In this document: in pieces, positions 9,690-21,489 of the stretch
Position numbering within the stretch: the stretch's first letter is position 1
Layout of the letters: each line of letters opens with the position of its first letter
Assembly: GCF_035046485.1 (NCBI RefSeq)
Contig: NC_085137.1
Span: 1,031,977-1,095,976 of the forward strand
Length of the DNA: 64,000 bases
Direction: 5' to 3'
Origin: Aedes albopictus
Lineage: Eukaryota; Arthropoda; Insecta; Diptera; Culicidae
Position numbers and translations under genes: made by a program
Notes under the pieces: model-generated
What the model was told of the DNA's origin: nothing
Database searches by the model: none
What the model saw: the letters and a program-made list of their open reading frames with translations, nothing else

Positions 9690-10060
9690 TTCGATTTTTA
9701 CAGCACTCGTCGTAATTACCCAACTACACAAGCCACTTCCTGCACCTTGTTGCGTAAACTATTATTCAAATCGTTGCAAAACTCATTTTTTTTAAAAACA
9801 CTCGTGTCGTCTTTTCTAATTGTGTAGTTATGTACATCCAAAGTAGAACTTAGTTTGCCTTAAAGCACAGTTGAACTACTGATTGCTGTTTTACAATAAA
9901 AGAATGATTACAATAATCATACCAGAGGTTCACTGTGGCTGATCAATCTGGAAGCTTAGATAAGATATGTAGTAGATTTTTACAGCACTCGTCGTAATTA
10001 TCCAACTCGGCAAGCCTCGTTGGACAAATGTACGACTTGTGCTGTAAAAATCTACATTCT
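9690..10060. repeat. CAGCACTCGTCG foldback family, copies 2 and 3
   Basis: At 9972-10055 an 84-bp inverted repeat has arms GTAGATTTTTACAGCAC and its complement, with GTCGTA answering TACGAC and CCAACTCGGCAAGCCTCGTTGG forming the top. A half copy (AATTCGATTTTTACAGCACT) starts at about 9694. Between them is unclassified sequence. TTACAGCACT recurs again at about 10277-10305. Confidence 0.65.
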
Positions 10061-11960
10061 GCACCTTGTTGCGTACATCGTTATTTGAAATTTCATAAAT
10101 TACAACTTGAGAATAGTTTTTAACAAAACTTTTTCGTCACACTGAACATTGATGTTCATAGCCATCTTAAGAAAGTCTGATCATAGCAGGTTCTGCTGTG
10201 CAGTTGTCAGAAAGCGTTCAGAAAACATCAAGAAGTTGATCAAATCAAAACTAAAAACAGTGCTGTAATGGTTCATTACAGCACTAATATGCGTTGTGTT
10301 ACAGCACTGCTAATTTGGTATGGAGAAGTAGGCCTTTTCTTGGTAGATTTGCGGAAGGTTAAACAGCCTATTACGATGAAAAATAGCAAAAACTTTATTT
10401 TCAATGTGGTTCAGCGACTAAAATGGGTATATAACAAGTTAAACTTAAAAACATCATTATTTACCATCATCACACATGTCTAGTTTTTAAAACAATTAAT
10501 CCATCATTTCTCTGCGTTCCTTTCATCTTCAATCGACCACACTGCATTCCATTCCACCATATCCACCATCAGCTAAATCGTCGTCTATACTCTAGAAACG
10601 ATTCAAGGCATCCGTCCACCATTAATATCCATCTGACACCGTCATCTTCATCTCATCGAAAAGCCAACATGAATCACACTTAAGCACCATTTAATCAAAC
10701 AAGATTGGCATAAAATTACCGTCGGCAAAAATCAATTTCCTCCCCGGATGCACCGAACCATTCTCAGCAGCAGCAGCACATCATCGGCTCATTTTCGTCT
10801 GCAGTCCACAGCACATCCGCTCTAATCCATTTACCGGACTGCTCGCTCAGGGTCTCTTCTCCAAAAATATTCTTCACCTAAGAACACCACCTGCACCTGT
10901 GTGCTGCAATCTGGATCTGCACTATTCTATGGTGGTCACAGTCGCATCATAACCACTTATCACCACTCTCTTCCCCAAGGAGCATCATATGCTCTGTGCT
11001 GTTGGTCACGAACGATTTGATTATCACTCAATCACGACTGATTCGGCTGCATTTATTCCTTCGAAAGCGGAAGTTCCAAATTGTCATCGATACACGAAAT
11101 GGGCACTTCATGGAACGAATGGATTTTCTGGCTCTTTAACTGGCACTGATGCTCTTCTGTCACTTTACTAGATTAGGGATCATTTGCTTCTTATGAACTG
11201 CAACCACCACTGAGAAGATTTTGCAAACTCCGCCGGAACTTTGCACAGCTAACGATTATTTCACTTGTCGCGCGTAGTAGGCCGTTGTGGCGCGAACGAC
11301 AACTTCAACTCAATTGTACCAAGCAACCAACCAAACGCGAAGAACGATAGATGGAAGACGCAGCGAAAAGACCCAGCCGCCTTTGATATCTATCCGCGAG
11401 CACTTCAGCGAGTCGAATGAGCGCAGCATCACAATGCGAGCGCCACAAGAGTCCCCCTTCAAACGCCAGCCAGCAGCCACACACATCGCACACTGCAAGA
11501 CCCTCGAGTCGATAGATACCTACTCGTGAGAGAAACCAGCATCCAACAACGACAACGGAAAGAAAAGCAGATCTTCTCAAATGGTGCGCCCTTTCCCCCC
11601 ATTATCCCTGCGTGCGCGGCAAGTGTTCGTTGACACCGCCGCGCGCTGAAGAACGGCGCAAACAAGAGACCAAAGAGCTCTTGCGCGCGTCTCGCGCATC
11701 CCCGGAACAATGTGCTCCATTGTGCGCGCGGTTTGCGCGCTCATTACCACATTCTCTCGCGCGATCGCGATCGACTCTCCCGCTCTCAGATGCGCAACCG
11801 CCACTGTCACCAAAGCATCGCGCAAACTTGCGCCGCTGCTGAATAATATCGAAAATTATCACCGCATTCTGTTGCATTAAGAAAATACCTATGCATCGGG
11901 CAAGAAAGAGACACAACCATCGACACGCTTGACGGTGGTGGTCAATTGGCTAATCCCACA
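10061..11960. other. Unique stretch turning into a GC- and CA-rich island
   Basis: Up to about 10.48 kb I see nothing. From there to 11.96 kb the sequence is rich in CACCAT, CCACCA and CAGCAGCAG, then in GCGCGC and CGAGCG (11.6-11.84 kb), without recognised repeats. ORFs of 60-104 codons overlap on both strands and look random. It may be regulatory or hold an untranslated exon. Confidence 0.3.
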
Positions 11961-12780
11961 GCTCCATTGCCATCATCAAGTTCTTCGGCTATCTATCAGG
12001 GGGTGGTCGATCTGCACATATTAGAAAGAGGGGCAAAATGCGGCGGGGTATATTGAGGGGGAAAAGTGTAATCAAAGAAAGAGAGAGGATGCAAATTTAA
12101 GCGCATTGCATGGCACATGCGATTGTTATGGCCATAATAATTTGCTGGGACGGGCGATCGGTCAATATATACTTAAACTTGGAACTACGGGGTAACGTGT
12201 GACAAAAGTGCAATAAAATTGAAAAGATACATTGTCAGGTGATCAGTACATTGATAGGGAGCATTCATTCATTTTCAGCTATCGTGCAAAAAAAAAATGA
12301 CAATGTCACGCATTTGTTGCGACAATCCACCCTACGTGAAATAGTGTTCCAATTTAATATGATGTTGAATACAATGTTTAAGCCTCGCATTGCAAAGAGT
12401 ACCCGGAGTTGGTAGCAGGCTATGCGCGCGAGCGGCTGCGTTTTCAAAAGTGTCATGCGTTTTCTTTGCTGCGCGTTGTTTTGAGTATTGCCGGCCGAAT
12501 TAATTGAGAAATGGCTGGTGGTGCTATGCCTTCCGCAAATTTAACCTCGAATAGTGCTGGCAAATTGATTTTCGGTATTCAATATATTTCTCTTACCAGA
12601 CAATTCAGTAGTGTTGATGATTCATAATGCTACCACCTACGGATTTGCTCGATTTGCTGAATGCTGATGCTTTTGCAAAATACGCAGCAAGTTTACCTCT
12701 TTTAGCCGATATTTATCATCACTGATAAGCGTATAAGTGTCTCTAAATTTTCAATATAAATTTCCAAATCTAAAATGCAC
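11961..12780. other. Non-coding stretch with a dispersed repeat near 12.25-12.46 kb
   Basis: The segment around 12300-12340 (TTTGTTGCGACAATCCACCC) reappears at about 14480-14515 as TTTGTTGTGACAATCCACCC, so it is a dispersed repeat. A 26-bp block beginning TGCGCGCGAGCGGCTGC at 12423 recurs at 37029 with one mismatch. Nothing else is recognisable. Confidence 0.5.
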
Positions 12781-12789
12781 CTCAGACAA

Positions 12790-13080
12790 GGCCCATGGAG
12801 ACGCATGGTTGCTCACTTAAAATCAATTTGTAGTTTGGATGAGAGAGAATTGTTGAATCACCTCTCATCGAATTTTGTTCTGGGCGGAGGAGCTGTCAAG
12901 CAGTTGCCCTGTCAAAAAGTGATCAAAAAAACTTTTTGAAATTTATTTTGATTATCAAAATAAAGTTCTAAAAATCTGGAGAAAAACTTATAGTTGTTAA
13001 GAAGCAGATACTCTCTCGTATAATATTGAAAAATCTATAACTTTTCCAAAATGTAAAAATCTAATTCTGCGTAATTCAGT
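12790..13080 (+). repeat. Dispersed repeat, copy 1 (partner at 59320-59610)
   Basis: Shared blocks include AGCTGTCAAGCAGTTGC, AATAAAGTTCTAAAAATCTG and a GAATCACC...TCGnATTTTGT segment. The two copies are diverged; ends and class are not defined. Confidence 0.65.
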
Positions 13081-14535
13081 TACTAGAAAGGGTCTCTTCA
13101 AGACCAACATGTGAATATGGTGTACCAAACGGTACAAACCGTTGCTAATTTCTGCTTCTCCCGTAGCTCCTAGCCGTATTATCAACCAGAACTGCGTAAT
13201 GTATGTTACATCAGTTGACTACTGATGTTGTATTACCGTCACAGGCACATATCAATCAATATCAAGACGACAATGACAGGCAACGACTTGAAATTGATCC
13301 GCACTCTAGATCGCTGTCTTCATAAATAAAAAAAAGACAATTGCAGCTAATGTGATATGTTGCTGGCTTCAGCCAAACATCAAACTTTCTGGTGGCTAAT
13401 GTACAATGCTTGTTATATGGTACTTGGTACACATCCAATTATCATTTTGGTAAGTATTTATTTCGATTTTTTGAACGAATTTAAAATATGGTTTATCACG
13501 CCATTGTAGTTAGGTGACGCGGTGATTCTACAGAGCGCACGCCGACTTGGATCGCAGTAGGCCCATAAAAATCAGCAAGTTACTAAGCATTGATGGTGAC
13601 ATCGCGCAACTCTGTTATGAACTATAGGTCACTGCTTGAAATTCTCTCCATCTCTTCCACTCTTCCAGACATTTTGTAAACAACAAGGCCAAGAAACCTT
13701 AAAATCCCATACAAATTCGAAACAGTGCAGTGTAAAAAGTTTATTGAAGTTTAAAGGAAATTACTGCGGAAACCATATCGAAATCGTTCCGGAAAATCTT
13801 CTAGAACCACTATTTTGATTGTGATTCCGGAATAAATCAACATTATTTCGGAGATTTTTAAGGATTCCTCTAAAAGTTCCTTCAGGGATTCTTCCAGAAG
13901 TTTCTTTTAATATTCATAAAGAGGTTGCATCTACGAATCCGCTAGGATTTTCCTAGAAACTCCTTACGGGAAACTGTGGAAATTTGGCTGATGGTTCTCG
14001 ATGAGAATTGTCCAGCGCAGCAACCCAAAACGCTGACCGAAAGAAGAGGAAGAGTCGTGGCCTGCTATGATCTCGTCAGCAACTGTCAGTCGATAGCGCA
14101 GGCCTAGGACGCAGGCGTTACCCCGGGTGGGAAATCAATTGTCTGTAGACACATTGAGGGACAGCACTCTAAATACACTGAGAGATGTTCATTGTCAGGC
14201 ATATACCACACAGAAACCTTTCGTGGTTTCTATTATAAATCCTTCCGAGTTTCCTCCAGGGGTTCCGGAAGTCCTCAAGGAATTGAAGAACTATTGCCAC
14301 GACTATTGAAAGAAATTCAGACGAAACTTTAAGAGGCTGCCTCATAATAAAACTGGAAGAATTTCTTAGGTATTTTATAACACTCTCGTAGAAGAATTCT
14401 ATACGTAATCCCTAAAGTCTGATGCAGTGAATCAAAATTCAGCCTTCGCGCAACAATTGTGACAATATCGCAACCTGTATTTGTTGTGACAATCCACCCA
14501 ATGCGACATAAGTTTGTCCCAACTTGAAAATAATA
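13081..14535. other. Non-coding stretch with weak decayed minisatellite patches
   Basis: About 13855-13975 and 14225-14400 show faint CTTCCAGAAGTTTC/TTCCTCCAGG periodic units. The 14440-14530 part is the repeat shared with 12.3 kb. The rest shows nothing I can name. Confidence 0.4.
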
Positions 14536-16044
14536 CAGTGATAGACATTCGTTTAGCCGAGGCAAAAAAAAAAATCAAAAAAGTGCCAGGAAACTCATAC
14601 AAAAGATTTTATGATAAAACTTTTTTATCGTAGTGATAGTATATCTAGTACTGTTTTATAAAAATGTGATACATCACACTTACATATACACTGAAACAAA
14701 AACGAGGGTAAAAACCCTTCAAATGTCATTTTTTGCCTAGACATTCGTTTAGCCGAATTGTACAATTTTTAGAATTCCATAATAAAAAACTATCAAATTT
14801 CGAAAAATATCCAACAAAGTCATTTTGTATGGTCATCTGCATTATAGATCGGCTTGTAAATCATGAATTAGATCGTTTTTGGAAGTGTTGCATATTAATT
14901 TTGCATGCATCTCATATAAATATGTCATAATATTTAAATGTTTCTCAATTGAGATTTGATGTAGTTATTTCAATCGGAAGTGTTTCAAAAGAATCTAATA
15001 AAAGTTTCATAACCAAAACAGGTTGAAATTTTGCGAAAATCAACGTTTTTAAAAGAAAAAAAAATAACACAAATCATTAAAAAATCACGTATTTAAGCAT
15101 TGTTTTGATGAAATATGATGGTTTCACTTGCATAAATCACAGCGTTTACTACTATTACGTCTTCTTATTGCTCCCAATATCTTCTAGACTGTATTCTGGC
15201 TAAAATTATATACATTGGACGGCTCATATTTCGAGGAATGGCACCGAAATGACACCGCGCCTTCAGATTGAATGAAATAAGCCAATTATTTAACCAAATC
15301 TTGCATTTTTGTATGAGCATCTGCTTTTGAATAAACAGGGTACACAAAATCTGACACTTCTTGCAGTTTATTCACTTTGCAGTCTTCTAACTCATTTAGT
15401 AATGCTAGTATCAAACAGGTATACTCCACAGGCATTAGGGCAGATATTTATTTCAATGCAGAACTATTTATTTTCGCTTTTATCAATCCCATTTCAAAGT
15501 TTAACCAACCAAAAACCAATATACTTATTTTCTTTATGACATTTTATGCAATAATTTGAACATTTCTGACAATAATTCTGTGCCATATTTTCAAAACTGC
15601 TAATCTAGCTAACGTTTGAGTGTTTACAGAAATCAGTTTTCTTAAATAAATTTGTTTATCGTCGCTTCTCCTTATCGGGACATTTTTTTATAATATTTCT
15701 CTGAATTTCACAAATAAATAAACTTTTAAGGTCAAATATCTTGCTAACACGTCATAAATTAAATGCCTTAGAGTATATTCTCGAAATATACTCACGAAAT
15801 TGAAAATCTATTGAAAACCAATTTTTCATTTACCTCGGCTAAACGAATGTCTAGGCAAAAAATGAAATTTGAAGGGTTTTTACCCTCGGTTTAATTTCAG
15901 TTTATATGTAAGTTTAATGTATCACATTTTTATAAAACTGTACTAGATATACTATTACTACGATAAAAAAGTTTAATCATAAAATCTTTTGTATGAGTTC
16001 CCTGACACTTTTTTTGTTTTCGGCTAAACGAATGTCTATCACTG
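14536..16044. mobile_element. 1.51-kb TA-flanked DNA transposon with IR/DR ends, non-autonomous
   Basis: It begins CAGTGATAGACATTCG and ends CGAATGTCTATCACTG, with TA on both sides (14534-14535, 16045-16046). The inverted ends extend about 221 bp (14536-14756) and 210 bp (15835-16044) at roughly 90 percent identity. Each end holds two copies of TAGACATTCGTTTAGCCGA, one at the tip and one about 200 bp in, in the same orientation: the IR/DR layout known from Tc1-like elements such as Sleeping Beauty and Minos. TA target and CAG start fit the Tc1/mariner/pogo supergroup. The 1.08-kb AT-rich middle encodes no transposase-like protein. Confidence 0.88.
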
Positions 16045-16369
16045 TAGGATAAACATCGTACACCACGAGTTTGGGGATTTTTAAGCTTTGTATTGCGATT
16101 TTCGAATGGTAACTTCGAGTCGGTAAACACTGCAACTCTGCTGAAGATCTATCATCAAATAATTTTGACTTTGTTTAGTAATAATTGATTATTCACGAGT
16201 TGAAAAGTACGCAACAAATTCAAGTTCCGTTTTGTCTGCAAAAAAAATCGAGATCATGTCATTATCTGTTACCAGTAGGGATAAAGAGTAATCGTCGCGC
16301 CTTCTTTGTTGCTTGTTTTGTGCCACTTATGTCTGACAACTCTCTTCACTGGTCTAATACCATAAAGAA

Positions 16370-17190
16370 TTCCCTCAAAAATTGTGATGGAATTCCGTGA
16401 CAATCTCTTGTAAGATTTCCATTAGGTACATTTGAGAGCATACCAGTAGAATGAACTTCCAGATAAATTTTAGAAGAATCTGCAGGAGCTGCAAACGGAA
16501 TTCCTGGAGGGCTCCCGGATGAAATTCATGAAGGAATCAGATGAAACTCCTGGACGAAACCTGGGATTCCTAGAGAAGTTCCTACCGAGATCCTACTCAT
16601 GGATTTACTATCAAAATACCTCCACTTACCGGAAATTTCTATTTTTGAAATTTTTCAAGAAGTTCCTGCAGGGATTTCTCAAGAAGACCTTCTTGAATTC
16701 CTCCTTTGGCGGATTCCTTCTTCAGAGATTCCTTCTTGGGGTTTCACTAGGAGTAGGATATCTCTAGGAGTTCTGGGTTTCCTCCAGAATTTTTTCCCAA
16801 GATTCCATTGGGAGTTCTCCCTGGGATTCTTTCCGAAATGCTTTCAATTTCATCCGGGTTTATTACAGAAGTTCCACTCAAAATTCCTCAATGAGTTTTT
16901 TTTTCTGGAATTTCTCCGGGAATTATCATTGGGATTGACCCAGGAAATCTTTTCGGCATTCATTCAAAGATTCATCCAGCAGTTGCTGAAGGAGCTTTTA
17001 TTCATGAAATTTATCCAGGAACTCCTTCTACAATTCTTTAGGAGATCTTTTTGAGATTCCTTCTTGAATTTCTCTAGGTGTTCTTTCTGAAATCCTTCTA
17101 GGAGTTTCTCCTGAGATCCTTCCGGAATTGCTCCATGAACTCTTACCGAAATGCCTCCTGGAACCCAATCGGGTATTATTCAAGCAACTC
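16370..17190 (-). repeat. 12-bp-period minisatellite, array 4 (reverse orientation)
   Basis: The plus strand reads TTCCTCCAGGAATT-like (TCTAGGAGTTTCTCC, GGAATTTCTCCGGG), the complement of the other arrays. The 151-codon plus ORF at 16599-17054 and its neighbours result from the period. Decay is moderate. Confidence 0.85.
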
Positions 17191-17226
17191 TTTCCGGTAT
17201 TCCTCCACCCCGTAACGTGGGTAGAT

Positions 17227-17729
17227 CACCCGCAAAAGCTTCATGCCGCAAGCCAAAATGTGTAGGATAAAGGACGGGATCATCTTGATGGACGGACGTG
17301 AGGTGGTTGAAAGGTGGAAGCAGCACTATGACGTACATATGAGTGGTGCGGGTTGCTCAAACATGGAGGACCAAGGCAAAGGAAGAATTGACTACATACT
17401 TCAGTACAGTAAGCAGCAACAACGAGGCAACTCCCTCTTTGAGGGAGGGTAATTCAGGTATAATGTCCAGCAGCTCAACAACAACAAGCCAAAGTTAGCC
17501 ACTGGCATGCACCGCCTAATAGTCCGGATCTGGGAGACCGAACAGCTACCGGAGGAGTGAAAGGAAGAGGTAATGTGCCCCATCTACAAGAGAGGGTTCA
17601 AGTTGGAGTGATAGAACTTCTGAGCGATCACAATTCTGAATGTCGCCCAGAAAGTGCTATCCCAGTAAATGAGTTTGCAGGGAGTTATCAAGCCGGCTTC
17701 GTCGATAGCCGCTCGACAACGAACTAGAT
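17227..17729 (+). pseudogene. Non-LTR retrotransposon reverse transcriptase relic, N-terminal part
   Basis: Translated across frames the piece gives KDGIILMDGREVVERWKQHY, then LNNNKPKLATGMHRLIVRIW, ETEQLPEE, KEEVMCPIYKRGFKLE and NF-AITILNVAQKVLSQ. This is the region just before and at the first RT motifs of a non-LTR element family very common in Aedes. Several stops (TGA in EEW and ECD) and at least one frame change inactivate it. Homology breaks off at about 17729, inside the stretch that normally reads GF-GRSTTDQI, and resumes at 19205. Clade not assigned with confidence. Confidence 0.85.
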
Positions 17730-18300
17730 CAGTGGTGCTCATCCTGCGGCCCGCGGGCCGCATGCGGCCCTCCAAGCCTTAAGATGCGGCCCGCGGAGTA
17801 CTTTAAGACGAATCGAAATTTTTGGACGATAATTTGAAATAGCTCGTTAAATTTATTAAGAAATCAAACAAACAAAAATTGCTGAGCAATTTCCACAGTG
17901 TTAAACACATATTAAATGATAAATGTCAAAAAGAACAATCCGTTCTGGTAAGATTCGAAATCGCAACTCCAAAATATTTCGGCATTTCAGTCACGAAGCC
18001 AGCTTATAGTTATTTCTTATAGTGGTACGAATCAAATGAAAGTTTGTTAAAAATGTAATCTTGAATCATTTACAAATTAGTTGCGGTTTTTAAGCGCAGT
18101 CAATGTAACGCTGAGCAAGTATTTCTCATTTCGCCTTTCCGAAGAACATAAAAAACAAAGCACGAAGTTTTTGCCTAAATTCTCAAGAAATCTCAACTTG
18201 GTTACCAATATTGTTTAATTTTCACTGTTTGTTTAAATTTCTATTATAAGACTCACACACTTTTCGGAACAAAACGTACGAAGTCTATCTCAATTGTAAA
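17730..18300 (+). mobile_element. Possible hAT-like element start inserted in the RT relic
   Basis: At 17730 the RT homology ends and the sequence reads CAGTGGTGCTCATCCTGCGG followed by CCCGCGGGCCGCATGCGGCC. CAG(T/C)GGT starts followed by GCGGCCCGCGGGCC blocks are typical of hAT elements. I could not find the matching right end or an 8-bp target duplication. The 17.83-18.3 kb part is AT-rich and unassigned. Confidence 0.45.
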
Positions 18301-19100
18301 AGCGAAACTCCTGAACGATCTTGAAGAAAAAAATCTCAGGCGTCTCCTGTGCTCTTTTTGAGAAACTTTTGGATACATTTTGGTGAAACTCCAGGAAACA
18401 TAATTGGAGAAAAATTTTAAGCAACTCTAAGCGAAATATATGGAGAAACTCAATTAATCCTGGAGAAAATAAACCTAAGGAAACTCAATGAGAAAGTTTT
18501 AGCGATACTGCATGGAAATTATATGAGAATCTCCTAGGAAAAGAGAATTTTCAGGAGTAACTACAAACAAGATTCCAGGACCAACTGTATCACAAAAGAT
18601 GCCTAGAACGCCAGAGGAAAATTTGAACAATAAATTTGAAGCGACTTATGCAGCAACTTTAGAAGATAATGTTGAAGAAACTTCCGGAAACAATTTTTAA
18701 AAATCTAATTTTTGAAGAGATTTTATGATGAAGTATTTCATCAACTTTAGAAGAGACTTATGGAAAGAATTTACTAAAATCTTCAAGGAACTCCTGGAAA
18801 ATTTTCGGAAAAATCCGGAAGCTATTCTAGGAGAAATTCTTGGAAACGATTAATGAGGAATTCCTGAAGTTACTTCAGGGCAGTTCCAGAGGCAAATCTA
18901 AGAGGAGTTCTTGCAGGTGTTCCAAGAGAATTCTAGAGAAACTAAAAGAAACTTCAAGAAATTTCTCGAAAACCTTTTGTTGCTCCACAAGAAATTTCAG
19001 GAGAAAATCCTGCAAACCTTTTGGGAGCGATTCAAAAGAAAAACAAGCTGCTCGACAAGTTCTTGAAGTGGCTTCAAGGCAATTCTAGGGGCAACTTCTA
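18301..19100 (+). repeat. Strongly decayed 12-bp-period minisatellite, array 5
   Basis: Units such as GGAGAAACTCCAGGAAAC, GAAACTTCCGGAAAC and GGAACTCCTGGAAAATTTTC recur with a weakened 12-base step. This is the most degenerate of the arrays. Confidence 0.6.
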
Positions 19101-19204
19101 AATTGCTTGTTTGAATTTCAATTTGAAGCTCCAACGGTTTTCTCAACCAAACTTATGAATCTAAATTGAACAGTTTAGATTTTTAATAAATATGCTTTAC
19201 GCAC

Positions 19205-19680
19205 TACCTATTCATCGACTCCAAAGCGTTGCACGACAGTATCGACCGCAGAGAGCTACGGAAAATAATGGACGAGAACGGCTTCTCCTGGAAGTTCACT
19301 AGACTGGTTTAAGTGACGATTGACGGTGTAAAAACATCATAAGGGTTTCACTGTCTGGTTCGTTCGAATCTCGCCGGAGACTACAACAACGTGATGACCT
19401 CTCATGCCTGCTGTTCAGTATCGACCTGGAAGGAGTTATACGATAAGCTGGGCTCAACAGCTGGGACAAAATTTTCACGAAATCCGGCCAGTTTGTCTGT
19501 TTGGCGGATGACATGGCTATTAAAACATTTGGAACGGTGACAGAACTGTACACCCGCGTGAAACATGAAGCAGCTAAGGTCGGACTGATGGTGAACGCAT
19601 CAAAAACGAAGTATGTATTGTACATGGCAGGTGGAACCACGAACGACAACGACGTTTTCGAGGGGCTATGAAGCGTGCAC
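19205..19680 (+). pseudogene. Non-LTR reverse transcriptase relic, central and catalytic part
   Basis: It continues the relic at 17.2 kb: LFIDSKALHDSIDRRELRKI (motif of the first catalytic Asp), MDENGFSWK, then in another frame KIFTKSGQFVCLADDMAIK, where LADDM stands at the place of the catalytic FADD box, and LYTRVKHEAAKVGLMVNASK. Stops and frame changes are frequent. About 20 codons expected between the two parts are missing. The same family appears at 60230-60590. Confidence 0.88.
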
Positions 19681-19744
19681 CATGAGAATGTTGACCACTC
19701 CCAGTCAAATATTCAGGTCATTCATTGTGTGACTGTCATTCGTT

Positions 19745-20095
19745 CGGATCAATTATTGGCAGAGAAATTTCTCTGCTAATAACTGTGGAATAGTGGGCTT
19801 CGGGCCGAGTGGTTAGCGGCGTCAGTCGTTTAGGTGTCTCGTAAGCCTCGGAGTGTGGGTTCGATTCCCGCTTCAGTCGAGGAAAACTTTTCGTCAAACG
19901 GGAAATTCTCCACTGGGCAATTGGGTGTTATACGTGTTGTCTGTTGTCTAATGTTAGTAATGTTCAGTCTGTGCGGCCTCAGGCCGAAGACGGTGTAGTT
20001 TCTTTTTTTTTAATTGCTCATAGAACACTAAGCTGAGAAACAGGCTTTGTCCCAGCTGGACCGTTACACCAAGAGGAAAAGGCAGAAGAAAAGTA
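19745..20095 (+). mobile_element. Feilai-like SINE fragment split by a second SINE
   Basis: Left piece (to about 19797) ends in CTGCTAATAACTGTGGAA, right piece (from about 20014) continues GCTCATAGAACACTAAGCTG then AGAAACAGGCTTTGTCCCAG. Together these are consecutive parts of the same SINE body found intact at 1940-2045. Confidence 0.78.
19798..20013 (+). mobile_element. tRNA-derived SINE (family B), inserted in a Feilai-like copy
   Basis: The head GGGCCGAGTGGTTAGCGGCG is an A-box-like D arm and GGGTTCGATTCCCGC a consensus B box, with stem-like pairing around both. A body of about 130 bp with GTGCGGCCTCAGGCCGAAGA and a tail GTAGTTTC plus poly-T follow. A truncated 3' end of the same family lies at 53950-54018. 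Being inside the other SINE, it is the younger insertion. Confidence 0.78.
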
Positions 20096-20109
20096 GTACC
20101 ATGTTTCTC

Positions 20110-20280
20110 TCAAAACAACTCGAATTTCAGGAAAAGATTGTGATTCTAATGGATAGTATTTGGAAGTGCTGTGCCATGTAGTGTAATTTTTTTCTGATCC
20201 GCCTCATGTGAAAACTGAGAAAAAACGAAAAGGGTGGTTCACCGCTGAAGATTGAAAGCTGGGCCCATTTCTCACTTTAT
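20110..20280. other. Short unclassified stretch
   Basis: Nothing recognisable between the SINE pair and the GC-richer island. Confidence 0.3.
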
Positions 20281-20940
20281 GGCCCATGCATCTTTCTAAT
20301 TAGGATAACCGCTTTTTCTCTCGGATTATTTTTTGTCTCCCCCGTCCAATCGTCGCGCGCGCTCCGAAGACTCCAAAGAATCAAACTGGTGCGCATAAAA
20401 ATAATAAAAACGCCAGCCATGAGATTTGCGCAGGAAAGAAGAGATGGAGCCATAAAAAATAAATACATAAAAATAAACAACAAAAGAGGAATGCGAGGAA
20501 CGTTTGCAACACGATATGTCGAGGTGTACTTAATTTCTTCCTCACTCCGCAAGGAGGCGCGCAACGCCGCCGGAATAGGGCCTCCGCCACCACACAGACA
20601 GCCTGTCCGGAGGCTCCTAGCAGCTTGGGGGCGGGGAGGCAGGTCGCAAGAGCAAAAAATATGTAAACTGCGCTTACAAGACCTGATTTCTGACCGGTTG
20701 AAGATGTGTCCAGCTAGCATCATTGGCAGCAGCAACAACAACAGCTCCACCTTCTGCCTGTGAAAAGGTGTACTACTGATGCTGGGTCGCGGTTAGGACG
20801 CGCGGGAATGCCACTTGCTACATCCCATACAAACAACAAAAGATTTTTTTTATTGAAATTAACTTCGCTTCGTTTGGTGCTTGTGGATGCACTTCCACTG
20901 GCGTTGAAAAGATAGCAGGCCATAAAACAAAAATAAATGA
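20281..20940. other. GC-richer island with a TAATTA-containing 18-mer
   Basis: No recognised repeats. At 20292-20309 it carries CTTTCTAATTAGGATAAC, which recurs exactly at 50998-51015 near another island; TAATTA is a classic homeodomain core. There are CAGCAGCAACAACAACAG and GCCGCCGGAATAGG runs. ORFs on both strands (157 and 124 codons) overlap each other and are not convincing. It could be an enhancer or untranslated exon. Confidence 0.35.
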
Positions 20941-21477
20941 TAGCGAGGCATCACAACAGTTGGAAGTTGGACCTGTGGTCACACTGTACCGATCTAAGCA
21001 AGCAGTGCTGAGAAGAAAGGACGGAGTTAACCTTTGTCTTGAATGTTAGCTGCAGAAGGCTTGTTGATTGGTCAAAGTAGGCTCACGAGAATGCCCTTGA
21101 TTTAACTTAACCTAGTGCGACACTCAAAAACTCCCAAAAAAACAAAAACACTTTTCAACGAACATCTTGTTATAGTTGAGAAGCTTGTGATTTTTAAGAT
21201 CATCAAAGTCACTGTTTTTCAGTGTATCTCCAAGCAAGCTGCATGAGCCTGAAGTGTATCCTTTTCCAAAAGCAAACGATATGAGAAGCCTGCGCATGCA
21301 GATTGAAAAGTGTTTCTTGTTTTTGTTTGTATTTTCTCGTATAAATTGTTCATAGGCGTGCACTAAAACTAAAGGACTACCAAAAAATTAGAAAATCCAA
21401 TGCTTTTGCATTTAAGTATTTGTATGAAACCAACTTTTGCATGTTTCGAAATATCCTTGTTGGGATACGAGTTGAAC
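20941..21477. other. Non-coding stretch, nothing recognised
   Basis: AT-rich, no repeat family or exon-like signal that I can support. Confidence 0.35.
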
Positions 21478-21489
21478 AATTTATATCTT

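Noticed and set aside
16599..17054. 151-codon plus ORF rich in Phe and Leu
   Set aside because: It lies in a reverse-oriented 12-bp array.
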